Of a DNA stretch of 64,000 bases, positions 10,699 through 20,025 are shown piece after piece (the stretch's first letter is position 1; the number at the start of each line of letters is the position of its first letter). The position numbers and the translations under genes were made by a program. This DNA comes from Cydia pomonella (Eukaryota; Arthropoda; Insecta; Lepidoptera; Tortricidae): positions 496,001-560,000 of the forward strand of contig NC_084719.1 of assembly GCF_033807575.1 (NCBI RefSeq), given 5' to 3'. Under the pieces are notes generated by a model, which was not told where the DNA came from, searched no databases, and was given only the letters and a program-made list of their open reading frames with translations.

Positions 10699-10962
10699 AA
10701 AAATATCCGCCGCAAATATCAAAATCGAAGTCACCATCCGAAAATCTGACATTTGCAGCAGCAATGCCGCACCGTAATACTAAAGCAGCTGCTGGTGCAG
10801 TCTGAATACGAACGGCACCTTTGAAACCTTTGCTATTTTTTACGGTAAGTTTCATACCTACCGTTCTCTGATGACTGATGTTGATCATTCCATCAATGAG
10901 GGCTACAATTTTTGTGCTCCCCACTTCGTGTTACTAATGAGTACTTAGTATGGTCCAAAGTG

Positions 10963-11153
10963 CAGAACCCCTAGTGTAAATTTATTCGATAGCGTGACGT
11001 GTAGCGTTTGCGTTAAGTCTCATTTTGTATGGGATTTAGAAACAGCGCCCCAAGCGGGACGTTTTGGAAACTCAAAATCCCATACAAAATGAGACTTAAT
11101 GCAAACGCATACGTCACGTTTCGCTATCGAATAAATATACACTAGGGGTACAG
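10963..11153. mobile_element. MITE with ACCCCTAGTGTAAAT termini
   Basis: The arms 10963-11026 and 11087-11153 pair as CAGAACCCCTAGTG... and ...CACTAGGGGTACAG, with internal arms 'AAGTCTCATTTTGTATGGGA' / 'TCCCATACAAAATGAGACTT'. The loop contains CAAGCGGGACGTTTTGGAAA. A second member lies at 55437-55631, so this is a multicopy MITE. Target duplications are not clear. Counterpart: 42283-42473. Confidence 0.85.
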
Positions 11154-11331
11154 TTTGTAGAAGTCATTGTTGTTATAGGCGCGACAAAGTTTTTAATTTC
11201 AAATCATATTTAATACATAACGCCATACCGTAAAAAAAATAATGTTTTAAAAAGTTGCTCCTTCAACTTGCTTAGTTTTGCACCTGTTTTTCTCAACTCC
11301 TCAGCTTTTAAAGTACTGACACTCGTAAAGC

Positions 11332-11537
11332 GAGTGTCGGGCAAACTACGGCCCGCGGGCCAGCTCCGGCCCGCGAAAGGCTTTTATCCGGCCCGCCGCT
11401 GGTCCTATGAAATAATTAGTATATGGCATGGGCCCACAATAATCGCAAATCGAAATACAGTTTTGCTCCAATTCTGGCTCTCCTCTTAAATTTCTTAAAC
11501 TTTCTGGCCCCTCATGAAGAAAGTTTGCCCACCACTG
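11332..11537. mobile_element. hAT-type MITE with 8-bp target duplication
   Basis: The right end reads (minus strand) CAGTGGTGGGCAAACT and the left end GAGTGTCGGGCAAACT followed by 'ACGGCCCGCGGGCC'. This is the terminal pattern I know from widespread non-autonomous hAT elements. The flanks are CGTAAAGC (11324-11331) and CGTTAAGC (11538-11545), an 8-base duplication with one mismatch, which is the hAT hallmark. The element is 206 bp and non-coding; open frames across it are shadows. Counterpart: 42652-42857. Confidence 0.8.
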
Positions 11538-11558
11538 CGTTAAGCCGTAACTCATATT

Positions 11559-11752
11559 AGAGGGTAAACTAGGCCTTGTTGGGATTAGTCCGGGTTCCTC
11601 ACGATGTTTTCCTTCACCGAAAAGCAACTGGTAAATATCAAATGATTTTACGTACATAAGTTCCGAAAATCTCATTGGTACGAGCCGGGGTTTGAACCCG
11701 CGACCTCCGGATTGCAAGTCGCACGCTCTTACCGCTAGGCCACCAGCGCTTC
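11559..11752 (-). repeat. SINE type 2, head and body
   Basis: On the minus strand the tRNA-like head contains 'GGTGGCCTAGCGGTAAGAGC' (A box) and 'CGCGGGTTCAAACCCCGGCT' (B box). The body with the reverse of 'CCTCACGATGTTTTCCTTCA' follows. The element stops at 'GAGGGTAAACTAGGCC' (plus strand), so its 3' third is missing. Counterpart: 42879-43072. Confidence 0.8.
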
Positions 11753-11986
11753 AGCGCTTTAGGCCGAAATATTACAAAATAATTACTTATAACAAAATTG
11801 TAGTAAACGCGCGTAACCCACCCAGAAACAGTCAAGATTGACATTTCGGAGATCGCACGCTACACTAACGTCTCTGTGCCGAATTCAAACGCGGTACAGA
11901 TGTAGTGAATAATCCTTCCTTTCCCATCGTATTTTCTCGGAATCGTTCGTATTTGTCATGTTACTTCAAACAACCCGGACCCGGAC

Positions 11987-12332
11987 CCGGGTACGTCCTT
12001 AAACTACGTCCAAAAGAGAGGTATGGGAATTGTGAATGTCATCTCGCTTTGTGTGGTAGGGCACAGCACAGCGGATGTCATTCCAGATCTAGAGCGGAGC
12101 CCATGGGGAAGTACCTCCACCTTACAGAAAACCGCAGCCAAATAACACTAGACCCTACTCATAGTGTTGTGTTCCTGCCGGTGAGTAAGGTTGCCAGAGC
12201 TCAACGAGGGGGAGGGGGATGCTAGGGTCGGCAACGCGCATGTAACTCCTCTGGAGTTGCAGGCGTACATAGGCTACGGAGACTGCTTACCATCAGGCGG
12301 GCCGTATGCTTGTTTGCCGCCGAAAAAAAAAA
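11987..12332 (+). repeat. Family X, most complete member
   Basis: Runs from 'GACCCGGGTACGTCCTTAAA' through the 5' half, the GT-rich linker ('GTGTTGTGTTCCTGCCGGTG'), a G-rich run near 12210 and the core, to the oligo-A near 12323-12332. Direction is defined by the terminal oligo-A. The G run and the A run each differ between block copies. The element lacks a credible long frame, so it is a SINE-like or 5'-truncated LINE sequence. Counterpart: 43307-43652. Confidence 0.8.
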
Positions 12333-12935
12333 CCTCTTGTATCAAAACTGAATGAAATAGCAAGACACGTTCGTGCGTTTCCGTGAAAACAATATGGGGA
12401 AGGATTATTTCCTACATCTGTAGCCTCATTGTAGTTGCTCCAACTAGCCTTTATATTTTATGTGCCATCTAGTGAGTAAGATGTTTGTGTCGATGACTTT
12501 GGAAGTTAACGTCGTTAATAATAAATAATTTCCCAGTAGGATCTCAACAGAAGTGATCATTCTCGACAGGGGAAATCAGCCGGAATAAATATATACACGT
12601 GACAAGAAATCTGAAGGCTTAGCGCCGAAATAACACATCTTTTTAGCGTTTTGGGTGAAATTGTTAGTAGGTTAGAATATCTGAATGCTTTCATAGATAG
12701 AAATTGATATAATAACTTAAATATAATTGATATATAATTTGATATAATATAATAACTTTTGTCTTTAATTATTGAACTTTTCTATGCGTTACGAAAAGAA
12801 ACAAAATAGTTTATTTAATGTTACTCTAATTATTTTAACGTACACGATTATATGTAAAGAGGTAGTTCGCCTTGAACATTTATTAGTCTCTGTTTGTAAG
12901 TTAAATTCGTAATAATAATAATTCGGTCAAACGGG
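12333..12935. other. No supported feature
   Basis: No coding frame. An AT-rich run with 'GATATAATATAATAACTT' repeats lies at about 12700-12760. Confidence 0.35.
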
Positions 12936-13085
12936 ACCCTATTACTAAGACTCTGCTGTCCGTCCGTCCGTCCGTCCGTCTGTCACCAGGCTGTATCTCA
13001 TGAACCGTGATAGTTAGCCAGTTGAAATTTCTACAGATTATGTATTTCTATTGCCGCTATAAGAACAAATACTAAAAACAGTATA
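12936..13085 (-). repeat. Dispersed repeat fragment with (CCGT)n
   Basis: The CCGT array (about 12958-12980) and 'CTGTATCTCATGAACCGTGA' match the reverse complement of the right half of the 404-bp repeat at 30508-30911. Class unknown; no inverted termini seen. Counterpart: 44256-44405. Confidence 0.65.
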
Positions 13086-13601
13086 AAATAAATATTTCTT
13101 TCCAATATCGAGGTTCTCATCCAATCACCGAAGTTAAGCAACGTTTACAAAAGTCTTCTTGTTTTCTTATGTCTTCAAGTACCTATTTCGTAGCACCTCC
13201 TACAATTTATATGGTATATCTTAAGGCTCGTAACCTTATAAGCACTGATCAGTGCGTACAAATTTAAACCTATGTTATTAAACAATGAATTTAATTCATG
13301 CGCAGTGATCAGTGCTGAGACATACGAAGGGTAAAAATAAACCGATATTATTTATTACCATTTATTACATTGTACACACAAGATTTTTAGGTTCATAAAT
13401 ACAAGGTATAAAAGTACGGAATAAAATCTTAATTGTATCTACCTATAAGTATAAATATTTACAAGTACCTAAATCATATTACCGAGTGATAGTTAATTTA
13501 AATCTCTTGAGTGTAAAAGAAAATAGCGACCCTCTTCAATAAAACATCAATAAAAAAATCGATACTTAAAAGTTGAAACTCATTCCTTAATTAATTTATA
13601 T

Positions 13602-13742
13602 TTTCGTGTGATGAGCATGGATATTTGTTCCTGAGTCATGGGTGTTTTCTATGTATTTATAAATATTTATATATTATATCGTTGTCTAAGTACCCTCAAC
13701 ACAAGCCTTATTGAGCTTAATGTGGGAATTAGTCAATTTGTG
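13602..13742 (+). repeat. SINE type 1 tail, plus orientation
   Basis: Starts at 'CGTGTGATGAGCATGG' without a tRNA head and runs to 'AGTCAATTTGTGTAATAAAT'. Together with the next entry it forms a palindrome. Counterpart: 44923-45063. Confidence 0.8.
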
Positions 13743-13761
13743 TAATAAATAATAAATATTA

Positions 13762-13900
13762 TAGGACATTATTACACAAATTGACTAAGTCCCACAGTAA
13801 GCTCAATAAGGCTTGTGTTGTAGGTACCTAGACAACGATATATATAATATATTATAATTATAAATACTTAAATACATAGAATTACCCATGACTCAATAAT
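13762..13900 (-). repeat. SINE type 1 tail, minus orientation
   Basis: Begins 'GGACATTATTACACAAATTG' and ends near 'CATGACTCAATAATAATATG', tail to tail with the copy at 13602-13742. A (TTTA)n run (about 13925-13940) follows. Counterpart: 45083-45221. Confidence 0.8.
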
Positions 13901-14195
13901 AATATGTAATAATCTCCTATAATATTTATTTATTTATATTAAGTACAACGTTCCTTTTAGATAAACTTGTAATGAACCGAACCACATTTAATTTTCCATT
14001 TATGAAAGCCATGCAGTCATGTTCAAAGTTTGTTAGTGCTATCTTATTCCCAGGTGCAGGAGTTGGAAGTTCTGCATGTAATCATGTAATTTGGTTATTC
14101 ATTCGAACACGGGTTGATTAAAAGTGCTGCTTATGAAAATTATGATTTAAAAATATATTATAAATCATCAATTTGATAAACTGAAAAAGATATTA

Positions 14196-14316
14196 TACAC
14201 TGAAGAAAACGTGACTAAGTCCTATAGTGGTCAGGACGTTAGCCGCGTAACCTGAAGATCCGGGTTCGATTCCCGCCTCGGCCACCGGTAGACTTAGTCA
14301 CTTTTTATTTAGTGTA
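14196..14316 (+). mobile_element. TA-flanked inverted-repeat element with tRNA-like core
   Basis: The arms 14196-14221 (TACACTGAAGAAAACGTGAC...) and 14291-14316 pair at 23 of 26 positions. If the terminal TA on each side is the target duplication, the element begins CACTGAAG and ends TTTAGTG, as in Tc1/mariner-like MITEs. The 70-base centre is tRNA-like: a D-arm region 'TATAGTGGTCAGGA' and a B box 'GGGTTCGATTCCC' with 4 of 5 T-stem pairs. The anticodon arm is not convincing, so it is not a working tRNA. Counterpart: 45517-45637. Confidence 0.6.
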
Positions 14317-14884
14317 TGAATCTATTTCAGTTGATAATTTGTATATAGGAGTGTGACTACTTAAAAAGTACAAATCAAAAAATATTTCGTAAAATAATTT
14401 GATTTGTCAATTTGATTTGATGACAGTGATTTATTCGGTAAAGAAGCATTTCTGTGTATGTTTTCTACTCAGAATGACGAGCTCATTAGATTTTAATAGG
14501 AACACAATATCTGCTAATGATTTTTGTGTCACCATAATTCCATATAATTTGTGTGGTAACCTTGGAGGATTTAAGAACCGGAGTCGCTTTTAAGAACTTA
14601 CCCTTCTGTCGAAATCCTGGTCCAGTGGTCATACTTATTGTATGGCGTGACGTTTATCTGACATGGCTATTTATACGTTACGTAAAATAGCCATACATTT
14701 GACATGTCCCACCCCCCGCAAAAATCAGCACACTGTTTTGTACAGAAAATTACAGACAAGGCGTCTCCAGTTGTTAAATCCTCCAAGGGCGGTCGCACAA
14801 AAATATATAGTTTAAAACACTTGCTTTTGTGTGTGTATGTTTTTATTTTAAGTGAAAACTTCTTTAGCGGCGCTGTGCACTTTT

Positions 14885-15015
14885 TGTGATGGGGAAAAAA
14901 TGGCCAATAGTTCGAAATCTCGCCACCGGAGAGATTTCGAACTATTATTTACCGCTGCCAGCTGGACATATTAGCAACAGTTCTGCCATAACAGATAGTT
15001 TTCCTTACCTCTGCC
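14885..15015. repeat. Dispersed segment shared with 8090-8190, containing a hairpin
   Basis: 'GAACTATTATTTACCGCTGC', 'CAGCTGGACATATTAGCAAC' and 'CTTACCTCTGCCTTCCATA' match the segment in units A and B (8090-8205) with about one difference in seven. Counterpart: 46206-46336. Confidence 0.6.
14906..14946. repeat. Perfect 16-bp hairpin, 9-base loop
   Basis: The arm 14906-14921 (AATAGTTCGAAATCTC) and 14931-14946 are exact reverse complements around GCCACCGGA. No U tract follows. It is probably the end of a transposon. Counterpart: 46227-46267. Confidence 0.85.
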
Positions 15016-15079
15016 TTCCATACCGACGAAATTATAATATCCTTTACTAAATAATAATACGTACATTTTTATATAATAT

Positions 15080-16748
15080 ATTATTTATTTATTTGTTTAT
15101 TAGGATCACCAACAGAAGATACAATTCACATACTATAATTTACATACTAAAAGAGCACATTTATAATTGATCCCCCACTTAAAGGCAATCACAGCATGCA
15201 TTATTTAAGTTAAGATTCAGAATAAGACCTTAATATAATATAAATATGATATTAATTAACAAAACACCTACTTAATACGAACAATAAATTTTCCACACAA
15301 AAGTAACTAAGTTAGCCGAGCTAGCTGAGGTTGTCAACAGATAATAATTTGTTTTTAAATGAGGCTTCACTGTCGTGAAACACATCCAAAGAAGGGACAT
15401 TAGCATGCTTGTTGTATAGGCGAGCCAGGCGAGGCAAAGGGGAGTGAGCCAATAGGTTAGTTCGACTACGACGCACATAGAGTAAGGCACAAGGATAACG
15501 TGGTAAACGAGACGGTACTTTCAGCCCTATCTGACTAACCATATGCATGCAGTCAATCTTGTCGTTTAGAAGTTTGTACAAGAACATTAGGTCCAGCATA
15601 GTACGCCTACTACTAAGAGAAATTAGTTTAAATTGTTTAAGTCTAGCGTTATATGCTTGGCAGCCTGTTCCACAGCGATAAGCAAGATGTCTAGTAAACC
15701 TTTTTTGCAATCGTTCAATCCTTTCAATATGTATTTTGTAAGTAGGATTCCAGACAACGCTACAGTATTCTAATTTACTCCTCACAAAACAATTAAAAAG
15801 GGTCACCATTGTAGAACATTCTTTAAACTCCCTAGCACATCTTAACACAAACCCTAGAGATTTAAAGGCAGCATTTATTGTCTTATCTATGTGACGCACA
15901 AAGCGTAGTCTGCTGTCTATTATGACACCCAAATCTCTTATTTCATTGACCTCTTGCAAAGTTTCTTTAAAAATAATGTACTCTGATGGTATAGGGTTTC
16001 TTTCCGACTAAATTTTATGTGGTAACATTTAGTGGGGTTAAGCACCATTTTGTTAGACTTACACCATTTTACCAACACATCCACATCCTCTTGTAACAGA
16101 TGGACGTCAGATTGATTTTTACTACCCGGACCAATTTTAAATCATCCGCAAAACAGCGATACAGTCAAATTATTAAATTCATAGGTGATGTCGTTAATAA
16201 ATATGTTAAAAAATAATGGCCCCAAATTAGACCCCTGTGGTACACCGGAGAGTGCAATATAAGTAACAGTCAGACTGAGTGGCCTTCTATTACCACAGTT
16301 GAAGGCCTGCCTTGAAGGTAAGTATGGCACCAGCTAAGTAAACTACCTGCAATGCCAAACTTGTGCAACTTATGAATTAAGATTTTGTGATTAACCTTAT
16401 CAAAAGCTTTCGAAAAGTCAGTGTAAACCGCGTCTACTTGATAACCACCATCGACAGCCTCCGTAAGGCTGGTGACGTAGCTAAAAAGATTGTACAAGTC
16501 GATCGCTTGGGCATAAACCCATGTTGATAAGGAGAGAGCATACTTTTGACATGATCAAATAGTGCAACATAAACCAGCCTTTCGAAAACCTTGGCCATCG
16601 AAGACAATATGGAAACGGGCCTATAATTTGAAACTAATTCACGACTGCCGCTTTTAAATACCGGAATAACTCTGGCTCGTTTCCACACCGATGGAAATAT
16701 CCCTGCTTTCAGAGATGTATTATATATAATCATAAGTGGCAGTGTTGA
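15080..16748 (-). pseudogene. 5'-truncated non-LTR retrotransposon (CR1/Jockey-type reverse transcriptase), copy 1
   Basis: This is the same LINE as 46402-48070, which is better preserved and described there. Here the reverse transcriptase is cut into pieces. A 99-codon frame (16434-16733) holds the YRPVSILSS block. Frames at 16270-16497 and 16142-16330 hold FSKAFDKVNHKIL and SGVPQGSNLGPLFFNIF. A 212-codon frame (15321-15959) holds the C-terminal part from 'IRDLGVIIDSRLRFVRHIDK' onward. The FADD catalytic motif lies near 16140 and is lost from the frame because of an extra A (CGCAAAACAGCG against CGCAAACAGCG in copy 2). Further 1-base differences sit near 16005, 16123, 16282 and 16490. They look like consensus errors more than evolutionary decay. 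Confidence 0.85.
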
Positions 16749-18296
16749 TCATTATATAAATAATAATGTCAGTTTTGTTTCGTAAGTGCTTGTTCGTACA
16801 TGAATTGGCGCGAGCAAGATCCACGGGCAAATTATAAAATGCAGACATCATTTTGATTTCAAAATGTAAATTGGTATTTACCTTCCGGTTTATGTCTCAG
16901 GCCACGGTAATGAGAAACATGACCCTTTATTAAGTAAAGTGAAGTCAAGCGTCTTTATTGAGTTTTATGAATTTGAATTAATGAATTTAAGGAATTGATG
17001 AATTTTAATAATTAGGTTTAGAAATTTTGAATTCTTATTATGTATGTATAAAACAAAATTTTGGTTTCGAAAATGAATTTGATGAAAATAAACAGAATAT
17101 TAGATAAACCTTTATCAGCATATTTACATATTTGATTTACCTTGGCTATATTGAATGATCAGTATTATTTTTCGTACCTAGTCCAACATATCTCATTGGT
17201 CATTCAACACGGTTTCAATTAAATTCGTGACAATTAATTTATTCAACTTTAATTATAATTTTAAAATGACGAAGCTTTTGCTTTTTGTTTTGGACGGAGC
17301 ATGTAGCTGATTTGCATTTGCGGCTATAGGTACGAAGGACGAAGCCTGCATTGCGGATATTTTACATAATAATCTGTTGTGTTTTGATTATTAAATAAAT
17401 AAATATTGGGTTTTTGAAATCGGAAACCGGTTAGCAACCTTATCATTTACTTTAACAACTTTACGTTATTAGCTACCACATTGTCGTTTCATGAAGCATG
17501 CAACTAATAAAGATCATAAATATGTATACACTTATTACCTTATTTCAAAGGATTAAGGATTAGAATTGTACATGTATTTATGACTAGAACCGTACTTACA
17601 TAATTAAATTTATTCGGATATGGGCACAGATATTTTCACTAATGGCTTATACTGTTTAGTGTTGTATAAATGACTTATAACATCATTAACTACATGTCGG
17701 TTAGGACCTTCCGTTTTCGGTCGTAATAAATAATTTCGCAACACGAAGCGTTCAGAGTACCGATAACTCAGATACGGAAGTTTGTGTATCATGAAATGTA
17801 CAATTTGTGTTACTGCTTTATTTTGTTATTTACTGCTTTTATCTCGTAGGGATAAATCCCTAAGTGACTTTATCCTAATTAGAAAAGGAGTATTCTGATT
17901 TTTTATACACGGTGTAACATGAGGAAATCGTATGATTTTAACATACACTGTTAAATCACATTTAGGGACTAAAATGTCATATTAAAAATTTCTGGATTTT
18001 ACCTAGTTTCAGAGTTGATACCAGTAAACAAAAACATCTTATTGTAACTTAGTGGAAAGGGTTTTTTGATGGCGATAATGCCCATTATGGGGCGTAGTCT
18101 AAATATCCTTATTGATAGATGTCAGAAAGTGACAAGTAACCTTTGCAAACACAGGGCTTACAAAAAAAAAATCGTAGGAATTCATTTTTAGTGTCAGATT
18201 TAACATTTACATTAACTTTTTATGTACAGATACATTCAACAATTTGAAAAAAAAAAAACATTTTTTTTTTGTTTTTTCACATTACTTAAAGTCATA
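16749..18296. other. No supported feature
   Basis: About 1.5 kb without a coding frame over 60 codons that has recognisable motifs, and without a repeat I can name. Several homopolymer differences from copy 2 (near 17280, 17657, 17790, 17900 and 18060). Counterpart: about 48071-49613. Confidence 0.4.
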
Positions 18297-18530
18297 TTAG
18301 TACATTACGATACAAGTGCGAAAAAATAGGAAATTCGAAACGAGTGGCGATAAATTAAAACACGACCGAAGGGAGTGTTTTAAATCGACACGAGTTGCGA
18401 ATTACCTATTCGCACATGTATCGTACAACGTTTTACAGTACATATGGCCCTTTAAATGTTCGACACCGTAACGTAATATGCTACTTCTCGCACTAGTGCT
18501 ATAAAGTAGCCCCATATGTACTGTAAAAAT
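18297..18530. repeat. Pair of adjacent palindromic repeats
   Basis: First palindrome: 'GTACATTACGATACAAGTGC' at the left pairs with 'CGCACATGTATCGTACAACG' at about 18411-18430. Second palindrome: 'TTTTACAGTACATATGG' (about 18430) pairs with 'CCATATGTACTGTAAAA' (about 18512-18528). The unit recurs at 49614-49846 and 62780-63006, and its first 29 bases recur at 60477-60505. It is likely a pair of MITEs inserted side by side, or one MITE with compound arms. Confidence 0.75.
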
Positions 18531-18699
18531 ATTTTTTTCTTTTTTTTGTCCTCAGAAGTCCGTGGTTAAAAATCTTTCGGGTTTCTCGTGTTACAACCGG
18601 TATACCCATGATGGCTTTCCTTTACACCACTTCGATATCTTTAAGCGTACCTAAGCATCTTTCTAGTCACATAATAACATAAAAGAGCCTAAGAGGGGA

Positions 18700-19048
18700 C
18701 TTTTGTATTTACTCCCCACTTCCGAGTCGCGTAAGGTAAGTATGAGTGATCTTTTGTAGTTAATCCCCACTTCGAGCGCGTAAGGTAAGTATGAATGAAT
18801 ATCTTTGTAGTTACTCCCCACTTCGAGCGCGTAAGGTAAGTATGAGTGATCTTTTGTAGTTACTCCCCACTTCGAGCCGCGTAAGGTAAGTATGAGTGAT
18901 ATCTTTTGTATTACTCCCCACTTCGAGCGCGTAAGGTAAGTATGAGTGATATCTTTTGTAGTTACTCCCCCACTTCGAGCGCGTAAGGTAAGTATGAGTG
19001 ATATTTTTTGTAGTTACTCCCCACTTCGAGCGCGTAAGATATGAGTGA
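18700..19048. repeat. 51-bp minisatellite, about 7 units
   Basis: The unit is TTTTGTAGTTACTCCCCACT, then TCGAGCGCGTAAGGTAAGTA, then TGAGTGATAT, with 49- to 51-base variants. Six units carry AAGGTAAGTAT and the seventh is degenerate (GTAAGATATG). In copy 1 extra or missing bases (CTTCGAGCCGCG, CTCCCCCAC) disturb the period. Direct repeats without spacers exclude a CRISPR array. Confidence 0.9.
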
Positions 19049-19218
19049 TGATGTTGCTACCCCGCGGAGTCTAATTTAACACATTTTAGCTGTCTATGTT
19101 GATCCATTGTTGTGGAGTTTGGTGGGGCTGGGGGTTCAATAAATCTTTAAGCAGATTGTGTATTTGGTTATTTTAGTTAAAATTTATTCTCTATGTGCTA
19201 TTACTAAATCTGGAATGG

Positions 19219-19337
19219 TTAGGGTCGGCAACGAAGCATGTAACTCCTCTGGAAATGCAGGCGTACAGAAGGCTATGGAGACTGCTTACCATCAGGCGGG
19301 CCGTACGCGTGTTTGCCACCGACGTAGTATACAAAAA
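19219..19337 (+). repeat. Family X 3' core
   Basis: From 'TTAGGGTCGGCAACG' through 'TGGAGACTGCTTACCATCAG' to 'CACCGACGTAGTATACAAAA' and oligo-A. A heavily 5'-truncated member. Counterpart: 50538-50651. Confidence 0.8.
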
Positions 19338-19488
19338 AAATAATAATGATATCGCCAATGCCTTAAGCGTGCTTGTAGAACATGACGTTGTTCGTAGTTG
19401 CTCTTAACAAAGAGAATTTGAAATAGAGTTGTATTGTCAAGTATTACTTAGTTGTATTGTCAAAGTAACTTTTTGAACGCCATTTGAC

Positions 19489-19620
19489 TTTGATCAAATA
19501 TCAAAAAGTCGCCATCTTACCGAGCATAGGCCAAAGGTATGGCGCCATCGCTCGAAAAGATGCCGCCATAGATTTGGCCTATGCTCGGTAAGATGGCGCC
19601 ACTTTTTGATATTTATCAAA
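19489..19620. mobile_element. Foldback MITE, 132 bp
   Basis: The left arm TTTGATCAAATATCAAAAAG..., through 'CATCTTACCGAGCATAGGCC', pairs with the right arm '...GGCCTATGCTCGGTAAGATG' to 'TTTTTGATATTTATCAAA'. The arms cover about 46 bases each, leaving a loop of about 40. Non-coding. Counterpart: 50805-50936. Confidence 0.85.
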
Positions 19621-19687
19621 TTCTCTATTTTCTATTCTCCATGATTTTATAGTATATTATTGCCATAATAGCTGGCAATTGGCTGGC

Positions 19688-19951
19688 ATGTCAGCATTTG
19701 AAATCAACCACCATGCCTGGGAAACTTTAGCTGAAGACCGTGATGGATGTCGCAAGCGTGTTGTGGAGGGGAGAAGGCTATGCGACCAAGCCTGGTTTAA
19801 TACATTCGATAGCAGAAGGTGTCGCTGAAAGCAAATCGGGACTGGAACCTCAGGTGGCATGAGCTTTCTCTGCCAAAAATTTGGGAGGTCGTGCCGCTCA
19901 CGCATCGGCCTCCACAGTCACCAAGCCCGTTGTCTAAACAGCAATGCTTAA
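19688..19951 (+). pseudogene. LINE C-terminal end with zinc-finger-like tail
   Basis: Plus-strand frame of 87 codons with one in-frame stop (TGA near 19827). The first part reads MSAFEINHHAWETLAEDRDG and continues R-K-R-V-V-E-G-R, the W-x2-LAxDRxxW-like segment that lies near the end of many LINE proteins. After the stop it reads 'MSFLCQKFGRSCRSRIGLHS' then HQARC, a C-x2-[CF]-G-R-x-C-x-SRIGLHSH-x4-C finger typical of their C-terminus (one cysteine replaced by F here). The stop codon and lost cysteine mark it as dead. A 'GTGATGATGAG' run near 19978 may be its 3' tail. The minus-strand frames over it are shadows. Counterpart: 51004-51267. Confidence 0.7.
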
Positions 19952-20025
19952 ATCGTCTGCAATAGACGCAAAGGGCTGTGATGATGAGCTGGCTTTTACT
20001 TATAGACACAATCGGGTGTTTACTG

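Noticed and set aside
10679..10924. 81-codon minus-strand alanine-rich frame
   Set aside because: It overlaps the family X end and has no recognisable domain; its alanine repeats follow from GCAGCAGC sequence.
11346..11717. 123-codon minus-strand frame
   Set aside because: It lies over a hAT MITE and a SINE and crosses their boundary, so it is a shadow of repeats.
18700..19048. CRISPR-like array
   Set aside because: Units are contiguous direct repeats with no unique spacers; the genome is eukaryotic. The same reasoning applies to 50020-50365, 59772-60130 and 62075-62433.
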